Shown: in pieces, positions 56,701 to 64,000 of the stretch
How the letters are laid out: every line of letters starts with the position of its first letter
How positions within the stretch are numbered: position 1 is the first letter of the stretch
The notes under the pieces: generated by a model
Databases searched by the model: none
The model's input: the letters and a program-made list of their open reading frames with translations, nothing else
What the model was told of the DNA's origin: nothing
Position numbers and translations under genes: made by a program
From: Cephalotus follicularis
Taxonomy: Eukaryota; Streptophyta; Magnoliopsida; Oxalidales; Cephalotaceae
NCBI GenBank assembly: GCA_001972305.1
Contig: BDDD01001807.1
Location: forward strand, 124,001 to 188,000
DNA: 64,000 bases
Direction: 5' to 3'

Positions 56701-58256
56701 ATGCTCAATTTTTTATTTTAACCACATAATATTATACATCATTCGAGTTGACCATTATGCTTACGGTTATATTGTCTCGATATGTTTGTTACTCACACAT
56801 GAAAGTGAGAGAATATGTAATTATTCATGTGTGAGAGTGTGCTTGGCAATGGTTCAAATAGAAATTGTTAAAAATGAAACTTATTACATACATGCATATT
56901 AATATATTAAAATTTATGCATGACTATTACAACATAAATATTGTATATTAAGTGAGGGATTCAATTTCAACTAAAATCCTGGGCATTCCGCCTATTGTTT
57001 TTGATGCCATCTATTTAGTGATTGAAATGATGATTTTAATCAGTCAGTAAATTACAGATACAATATTTTTGCTGAAACTTCCTTTTAGATTTTAGACTCA
57101 TAATATGATGACTTAATTATGAGTATCTATTGAAAGTAATGATTGTATTTTTATTGGAAGTTTTTAGATGGTCATTAATATCTATATATGTTTCGATACA
57201 TATATCATGAGTTATTGAATAATTCAATAACATGATAAGTTTTACTTATCATTAGTTGAAATTGTGTTTAAATTCTCATTGTGTATAAGTAAGAAAAGAA
57301 AATCTATTAAAATTTTTAAAATATGAATGATCATATTTGTGTAATTGTTTCATTCATATGTGCTAATGACTATCATTCTGTTTGCACTTAACGACCTATA
57401 TGATATACTTTTGAATATGCTTTTGTACGATAATGTTTTGTTACATTTAAGTGTATTGGTGCTATGTCATAATCATAAAGTACAATAGATAGTTATCTTA
57501 AGTTGAGAGTTTTGAGTACGCTATAATTTTGTTGATATAGCATATGCGCTCAACTATAGGGTTTTTATGTTGAATAATGCTTCTTGATTTATTTGATTAA
57601 GCTTGAGACTGTGGTAAACATCATACTTATAGATACACATTAGTGTGTGGTGCATTCTTTGTATTTATAAGCTAAAACATGAATTATTATGGACACATAT
57701 TTTTGTTCATTGATGTCCATGAGAATATTTGAAGCATTATTATGAGATTTTTGGTTAACCTATTTTTCTGATATCCTACTGCGTGTTACAATCTCTGCCC
57801 AAAGGTGAGATTTTAACCAAATCATTGTATATTAATGTTATGGATTTTATAGTTGACCTATGTTGGATAATTCTACTGCAAGCTGCATTCTCTGCCCAAA
57901 TGTGAGGTTGCAGTCAATGCATTAGGAGTCTCATTGAGTATCTTTCGTTATTACGAAATCAATGGATTGTCATCACCAATTTTGATTATATGAATGTTTA
58001 AGTCTGATCTATGATGAATCTACTGTATAATTTGTTATTGGATGATAATTGCCTTTGCAATTTTGTGTGATTTGTCACATGAGTCTATTTTGGTTCATAA
58101 GTCCATTTTGGACGATATAAAAATATTGTGTCTTATTGTTATTGTGTCAAATAAAATTGACTCCTCATTTTTAACACTTCAATAGGTCTTATGTAATTTA
58201 TTTTAAAGAAAGTTTGGATGTGTTGTATCAATCATTTTGGGATTGATTGTGCTAGT
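53763..58256. repeat. Tandem duplication, unit 2 (4,494 bp)
   Basis: Copy of 49269-53762. It contains a LINE fragment (53763-54474, minus strand, RT part), the middle LTR (54475-54923) and interior with the five hairpins at +4,494. After 58256 the interior continues uniquely. Confidence 0.92.
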
Positions 58257-60528
58257 AATTATGTTTTTAAACATTTATTGTTATCCAAACTTTCAGCGGT
58301 ATTAATCTAGTATTAGTTATTATCATTTATTTGATCAACCGTTTTCGTACATAAAGACATTTGATTATTGTTTCTTTTAAAAGCCATTGATAAAATTAAA
58401 GAGTTGAATTTTTTTTAAAAGAAAGAAGAGTTCTAAAAAATAATAAAGATTTATAATTACCAATGAATAGTTGAATTTGTCGACTATGTTTTGAATTATT
58501 TTTTCTTAGTTCTTTTCAAATCGATTATTTTTATCTATCTTATTTTGAAACTTTATAAATTTATCTTTTGTTATTTAGATATGAAAAATTTATAAAAATG
58601 TATCTTCTGATATAAATTTGTTTCAACTCTTATTTTGTAAAGGATGATCGAATAAAATGATTTTGTATTGCATCAAGATTATGAAATTTTGAAACAATTT
58701 AGAGGTAAATATTTTGTGAACAACTCTTTATACATTTTAAGATTTGTGTGTATAAACTGTTGATATTCCAATTGAATCCTTTTGGAAAAATGTTTACGCA
58801 CCTTAAAAATTCACGTATATTTTGTGTTTATTGTGTTTATCCTTTGTGTGTAAGCATCTTGATGCTTTTAGTGATGCATAAAATCAGTGGGAGTGTGGAG
58901 TAATGTATCACCTCATGATAGTCATTATTTTGACAATCATTATTTTGACGATTGAGTTAAAATTGAAATATTTTTCAATTTTTAGTGTTTGACACTTTTG
59001 TGATAACTCTTGAAAAAATATGTGAAGGCATAAGTTATTATACATATACTAAGTTTAGTCTAACACTTGTTTGTTAGACAATGTTGTGTAATAAACTTTA
59101 AAAGAGAAATATTATTTATTTCTTATTGCGTTGTCTAATCAGACTTGTTATGGTGATTATTAGATCAAGAAATTAAGCCAATTATGTTTTATTTTGAATC
59201 TCAGTGAAGAGATAATTTAGGCTTTCATGATGCACTTGATCTGTGAGAGTTATTTCCTTTGTCATAACTGTGTGATGACATATCCATTTATATTATTGTT
59301 GACAACCATAATGGTTGGTGATCATGTACCTATGTGGTATAAAAGGTTTCCGTGACTTTCGTAATGATACCACCTTTGTTAATAAAAGTCGCTTTATGGA
59401 TAGTCATCTCTTTTCTGTGTAATTGATGACTTAACTCTGTTATTTGTGCACGTAATGTTTGTTTTTACTTGTGAGCTCACATCATTTAAAGTCTTAAGAT
59501 CCTAGGCATGCCAATATCGTCGTATTGAAAATCCTCGAGGTACTAATTTTTAATTTCTTAAGCATGATTATTTTGTCACAAACGTTGATGACTTTAAGGT
59601 ATTACCTTATATATTAAGTGTGACAATATAGTTTCAGTGTTCTATACAAAGAATATGAAGTATTCATATGGTGCTATGTACATCATCAATCTTAATTTTT
59701 TTTAAGGTTATAAAATGGGTTAAGCATAGTATGCTGTCTTTGATCACATTACCACTATGGATATGATTGCTTGCCTTTGATTAAAGGACTTGAGCCGTCT
59801 GATTTTGTTAGACATGTTGATAAAATGAACATTATAAGTTTCTTTGATGTACTTTAACAATGGGAGTTTAGCATATGTATGTTGGACTTTATATGTCATG
59901 TTGTTTCCATATGCTCTGTTGTGAACTCCCATATTTAGATTTATGATTTTATGATAATTGAGGATTATCATTTTTGTTACTGTTTATCATATATCCTGAT
60001 TATGTGCACATTTGTGTTTATGACATGTCATTTGCATAAACTCTTGAGACTGGTGTCTGTCTTAAGCATGTTGTGTATGTCTCTTGATGACACATTTTAT
60101 GATCCATAGATATTTTGATCGAGACATACTCGCTTCCTTGGGAAGTCTTGGGATTTCTTATTTTGTTCAGATAAATCAGATTTCTCATTTTGTTTCAGAG
60201 AAATCGAGGACCGACAATGAATAACATGTTTTGAGATCACATTTTGTATGTTGTTTCATTGCCACACTACCACATCTAGATCCATGTCAGTAGAGTTGTT
60301 GGCATATGTAACCATGGATGGTCTTGTGTTAATGACGACATAAAGACGCTATGATTCTATGTTTGATGGCTTTATGGGACCGGATCATTTATGAAGTGAT
60401 TGTCTCACGATCATGTTTTAAAACTATGGCGCCAATGATTTAAAATTTTGTCATTCTACCAGAGAGTCGTTTTCTAAACTGTTTTCCAAATTTTTAAAAC
60501 TACAATTAATGTTGCCCAAGTGAGAGAA
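58257..60528 (+). other. 3' interior of the copia-type element
   Basis: AT-rich with no coding frame and many short inverted words (for example TAGTTGA..TCGACTA near 58478, and repeated ATCATTATTTTGAC near 58925-58965). It ends in the purine-rich tract AAGTGAGAGAA at 60518-60528. I found no sixth CCCAAAGGT hairpin, though TTGCCCAAGTGAG at 60512-60524 resembles the loop. Confidence 0.6.
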
Positions 60529-60979
60529 TGTTAGAAATATTTATAAAATATTGGGCTTCCATTAATTGTTATTTTTGTTTTATAAAACTGGTAGGATAAT
60601 GATCCGTGAGACGAGCTTATGGCCCAATAGCCCTTTAGTGATCTATTTTGTATGGGTTAACGCACTTCAGGTTGTAGATGTGAGTTGTGGTTAGTGTGGG
60701 CTTTAGTGACCTAATGGGCATGATGGGAAGGCTCATTAGTGTTTACTATATATATATATCGGGTTAGGTCCCCTCTCCTGTCACTATCAGTTGTTTTCGA
60801 TTCTCATATAAGAACCACATTTTGTCTGGTGAAAAAGAGGGGAAGACCTGTCTGTTTGATCTAGGATCGCACTGATTTTGATATTCCGCTGCACAGTTGA
60901 ACATGGCTCAATCAGGTACAATCATTACTCATTAATTATTGTGTTCTAATATCACATATGATCCTATTAATTTTCAACA
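60529..60979 (+). repeat. Last LTR of the copia-type element
   Basis: 451 bases, TGTTAGAAATATT to TTTTCAACA, followed by the target duplication AATAT. It differs from the first LTR at roughly 37 positions by eye, including a 2-base AT-repeat difference. Confidence 0.9.
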
Positions 60980-60984
60980 AATAT

Positions 60985-61332
60985 TTTTTATAAAAAAAGC
61001 AGACATGTCATCAGGCCTTGGGGCTTTGGTTGGATGCATTTGATTAAGAGCTTTTTTATTTCCTTCAGAGAACGTCTGTAGAAGCTTCTTATTCATCTTA
61101 GATGTCATTGACTATTTGACTGCATCCCTAAAGCTCTCTATACCCATAGAGCCCCGAGAAGTAAATATATCATGGAAATAGGAATCGACTAAATTCGATA
61201 TGCCTTCTTCGGCAGTCACCAGCCTACCGTCCTCATTTATCAAGCCACTGATTGTGTTTCTCTTCATTCTTTGATTGACTTTTGCATGGAAAAAAGCCGT
61301 GTTGCGATCTCCTTCTCTCAGCCAAGACACTA
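60985..61332 (-). pseudogene. Second LINE, 5' piece across the insertion
   Basis: Minus strand: SWLREGDRNTAFFHAKVNQR, TISGLINEDGRLVTAEEG, a stop near 61112, then LNQMHPTKAPRPDDMSAFFI up to the insertion point. This is the endonuclease-RT linker and the first RT motif (KAPGPDG-type, here KAPRPDD). It joins in order to 49980 across the copia-type element. The LINE is 5'-truncated near 61332. Confidence 0.85.
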
Positions 61333-61609
61333 TATATGAATTTGGTACTAATGATATGATAGGTATAAATAATCTTAATAGGTTTAAATCAATAAAACTT
61401 GAGTATGTATCTGATTAATAATGAGCCTTAGTGGGTTTAAACGATATTTAGTTGAAATAATACTCATTTTTTTAAATACAGGCTCTAAGTACCTATTAAA
61501 AACATAATAATAATAAAAAAAGGAAACTGTATCAATAATTTTTATTACTACAAAGTAATTAGTTTTGAAATTTTTTAAAAACATTTCCAAGAAATATCAA
61601 TAATATCAG
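61333..61609. other. Spacer
   Basis: AT-rich, with no recognised feature. A target duplication for the truncated LINE could not be identified here. Confidence 0.4.
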
Positions 61610-62682
61610 TGATATGAGAAAAATTCTGCCCATAAACAATGCTACGTGTCCTCAAAAAAATAAGACAAATGTCATCTAGGGCTATAGACACGTGGTCGGG
61701 CGTTACCTGTTTGAAGGAGTAATGCACGATAACGCTCTGGCGCAAAATCAGATGGAGAATCAGGGAAATAACGAGATACTCTGCATTTTTAGGGGGTGCA
61801 ATAATCATCCCCGCAAGTCAAGACAAACAGTTACAACCAAGCTCCTATAAATACAGGAATCAAACATTTTACACAGGTCCGTCATTTTTACACACTTAAA
61901 GCACCATGTGATTGTTTTCAATGCATTTTTTAACTTAAGCATCGAAGAGTCCCCCTGAGTGAAACTTCCTGGACCTACGATCAGTTTGCTTCATTTGTGC
62001 AGGGAAGACGATCACACACTGATGTGGAGAAATTTTAATTTAAAGCACAACGACACCTGCCCCCAGGAGAACATGACAAGTGTCACTTTAATGCCTGGGC
62101 ACGTGGCCAAGGAATACAAATTTGAACCATTAATGTGCCGTGATCCTCGGGCGCTGCCAGCCCACAACCAGAGATGTGCGCATACACAACACCACGTCTT
62201 ACAAGGAAAGAGCATAAAATCCGGCAGAGATCAGAGGGAATGCCCGGGCTCCTCGGGCATTTTCCTTAGGGGACATCATCAACTCCTATTTCTACGCTTT
62301 ACAGTTACATTGGAAGTCTATAAATACAAAATCAAACCACTTCAACCAGGTCAGCAATTTTTTGCACTCTAAAGAACCTAGCTTTCTCTGTGCAATTACT
62401 AACTTGAGCGTCGGAGTGTCCCCGGGAGAACAATTTCCTGGACCTTCAACCTTTGTGCTCTTATTGTGCAGGGATCATCAACCACAAACGACCTTTCTCG
62501 GACAGATTCCAGCATTTCCCTAAACAAATCAAGCCCTTACACGTGGGGTACTATTGAGGGAAAGTTTTTTGCATTAACACACACCAACAAAACCACCATT
62601 TTCGGGGCATCCACAGCGTTTCCTCTACAAATCAAAGTCATACACGTAGAATACTGTTGAGGAACTGATTTTCGTATCAACA
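61610..62682 (+). mobile_element. Solo LTR, Tat family, with a nested insertion
   Basis: TGATATGAGAAAAATTCTG to ATTTTCGTATCAACA, about 508 bases without the insert, same family as 11179-11690. Flanks ATCAG (61605-61609) and ATAAG (62683-62687) agree at four of five bases. No internal region follows. A second solo LTR sits inside it. Confidence 0.87.
62020..62579 (+). mobile_element. Nested solo LTR
   Basis: 560 bases, TGATGTGGAG to GCATTAACA, with a perfect 5-bp duplication CACAC at 62015-62019 and 62580-62584. Its 3' half resembles the LTR at 46638-47280 (GGGATCATCAACCAC, TTTCTCGGACAGATTC, CCCTTACACGTGGGGTACT). It inserted after the outer LTR element. Confidence 0.92.
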
Positions 62683-62705
62683 ATAAGTTTATCAAATTTT
62701 TTTAG

Positions 62706-62881
62706 GAAATGATTCTTCCACAACCCAAAAACACTCCTTCCACAATATAAATAAAAATAGAGTTTTTGCCCTCAATAATTTCAATCCTGTTTATACCTAT
62801 TTCAATCTTCTTTAAGGGAAAAATTCTATTCTCATTCATAAATTTGTGGATAGAACTTTTGGGTTGTGGAAGAATCATTTC
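62706..62881. mobile_element. MITE with perfect 25-bp terminal inverted repeats
   Basis: GAAATGATTCTTCCACAACC (62706 onwards, 25 bases with CCAAAA completing it) is the exact reverse complement of 62857-62881. Inner parts continue to match imperfectly. It is 176 bases with no coding capacity. No convincing target duplication is seen (flanks TTTAG and ACAAT). Confidence 0.82.
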
Positions 62882-62993
62882 ACAATTTTTATTCATTTTA
62901 TTATTTTATCAATAACATAAAACTAAATTAGAAATAAAATATACATAAAATATGAAGTATTTATATATTTTATATCCACAAGTCATTTATTAT
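62882..62993. other. Short AT-rich spacer
   Basis: Nothing recognised. Confidence 0.4.
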
Positions 62994-64000
62994 TGATGGA
63001 GGAAAAATATGCTTATAATAGCACGGACACGTGTCCACTCCACACTTGACCAACTGTCCATGGACGATTAGAGGCTTATCAGCGAGCCGTGCCGAGGAGC
63101 TCACTCATGGCAAAGAATGGTCTTCTCGGACCAAGAGCCGAGGGTCATTACTTTACAGAAGATAACACTCTGAGACCACAAGTCCGAGGACACTCATCGG
63201 ACTCAACGGCAAAAGACCATATTCACGGTGCGAAGGCCGAGGACTTCCTCAGCCCAAAGTATCTATCAGGTGGAGAACAGGAGATACGGTCTCCTGTATA
63301 CAGAAACTGAGGACCTCTTCCTCGGAAGAACTTACACTTGTCCCATCCTCGGAACAACAGCAAAGACACACTTTCCTCTGCAGCCATATCACAGTCAATA
63401 CTACCCTATAATGGAGGACCTCAACCTTATCTACAGGATAAGGAGATTATCTTCACCAGATTCCATGGGATCCGTACCTATCCAAATAAAGAGATAGAGT
63501 TCAAGTCAACTACTACCAAAGGAAAGTAGCGACATTATAGGCGGAGATAAGGGAATGTCCGAGATCCTCGGCACTTCCTAGGGGATAACGATCACATCCG
63601 ATTCACACGCTCATTCAGTTACAGAAATCCACTGTAAATACAAGTTCAACACACTGAACAAAGGTCAGCAATTTTTACATTGAAGAGAGTATAATATTCC
63701 ATATGCACTTGACTAACTTGAGCGTCGGAGTGTCCCCGGGAGAACAACCTCCTGGGCCTTCACCATAGTTGCTACTTGTGCAGGTGTCCGAGATCAGTTT
63801 CTTCCTCACAGGCATTCAGTGACAAGCGTTTCTCTTAACAAATCAAAGTCCTCCACGTAGGATACTGTTGAGAGAAGGATTTCTTCATCAACAGTTGGCG
63901 CCGTCTCTGGGAAACGCTACGAGAAGTCATCAGCAATCATGCCTCCAAGGAAGAACACCCACGTTGGAGCCACTCGCAGCCGACAAGAAGAGGTTGTAGC
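62994..64000 (+). mobile_element. 5' LTR, primer site and gag start of a Tat element (runs off the right edge)
   Basis: LTR 62994-63893 (900 bases, TGATGGAGGAAAAATAT to TTCATCAACA) matches the LTR at 31855-32732. Then GTTGGCGCCGTCTCTGGGAA (63894-63913) and a gag start at 63939 (MPPRKNTHVGATRSRQEEVV). Only 62 bases of gag are inside the window, so its state cannot be judged. Confidence 0.88.

Larger units (their letters stand above)
49981..60979 (+). mobile_element. Non-coding Ty1/copia-type LTR element inserted in the LINE, internally duplicated
   Basis: Outer LTRs 49981-50429 and 60529-60979 start TGTTAGAAATATT and end TTTTCAACA. The element is flanked by the perfect 5-bp duplication AATAT (49976-49980 and 60980-60984). 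After the LTR comes AGTGGTATAAGAGAGG, close to the methionine-tRNA primer site of copia elements; before the last LTR is the purine-rich AAGTGAGAGAA. No gag or pol is recognisable in the interior. Outer LTRs differ at about 8% by eye, suggesting a few million years. A third LTR (54475-54923) and a LINE fragment lie inside because of the later tandem duplication. Without it the element is about 6.5 kb. Confidence 0.88.

Overview
The window is nuclear DNA of a eudicot plant. It has spliced genes with plant-type introns, a NAC-family gene, pieces of ribosomal protein eS1 and NAP1 genes, plant L1-type LINEs, a tRNA-derived SINE, MITEs, and many Ty3/gypsy (Tat lineage) and Ty1/copia retrotransposons. 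The species cannot be fixed from sequence alone. Only two stretches look like live host genes: the 5' end of a nucleosome assembly protein 1 gene on the minus strand at the left edge (496-919) and a short intronless NAC-type gene (25296-25877, minus). Almost everything else is transposon-derived or duplicated spacer.

Layout. 1-1160: NAP1 5' exons and promoter. 1181-10650: one L1-type LINE (minus) bounded by a 12-bp target duplication, internally rearranged around a 3.2-kb LTR-like insert (4033-7250). 11179-18159: a Tat-lineage LTR element (plus) with two 512-bp LTRs, gag remains, almost no pol, and a gene on the opposite strand. 18456-19565: SINE, a 58-bp tandem duplication and two MITE-like inverted-repeat elements. 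19921-28122: a duplicated neighbourhood. Block A (19921-21860) is repeated at 30852-48335, and block B (NAC start plus eS1 fragment, 21885-23530) is repeated at 25800-28122. 29560-30851: 5' end of another Tat element. 31855-47280: two Tat elements of opposite polarity fused head to head and flanked by a 118-bp direct repeat. 48411-61332: a second LINE interrupted by a non-coding copia-type element (49981-60979, 5-bp target duplication) that carries a very recent 4,494-bp tandem duplication. 61610-62682: a solo LTR with a second solo LTR inside it. 62706-62881: a 176-bp MITE with 25-bp perfect ends. 62994-64000: 5' LTR and gag start of a further Tat element that runs off the window.

No host pathway or operon is present. 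The observations I rate highest are two sets of repeated hairpins with a conserved loop and stems that change while pairing is kept. One is in the non-coding copia-type element (loop around CCCAAAGGT, five copies per unit). The other is in the zone between pol and the opposite-strand gene of three Tat elements (stem, one-base bulge, CAA/TTG, 12-base loop). Both look like structured RNA motifs kept by the elements. Also notable are the fused pair with its 118-bp flanks, the tandem duplication with clustered differences, and a histone H3-like start (ARTKQT) on one opposite-strand gene. All alignments, pairings and divergence values were made by eye.
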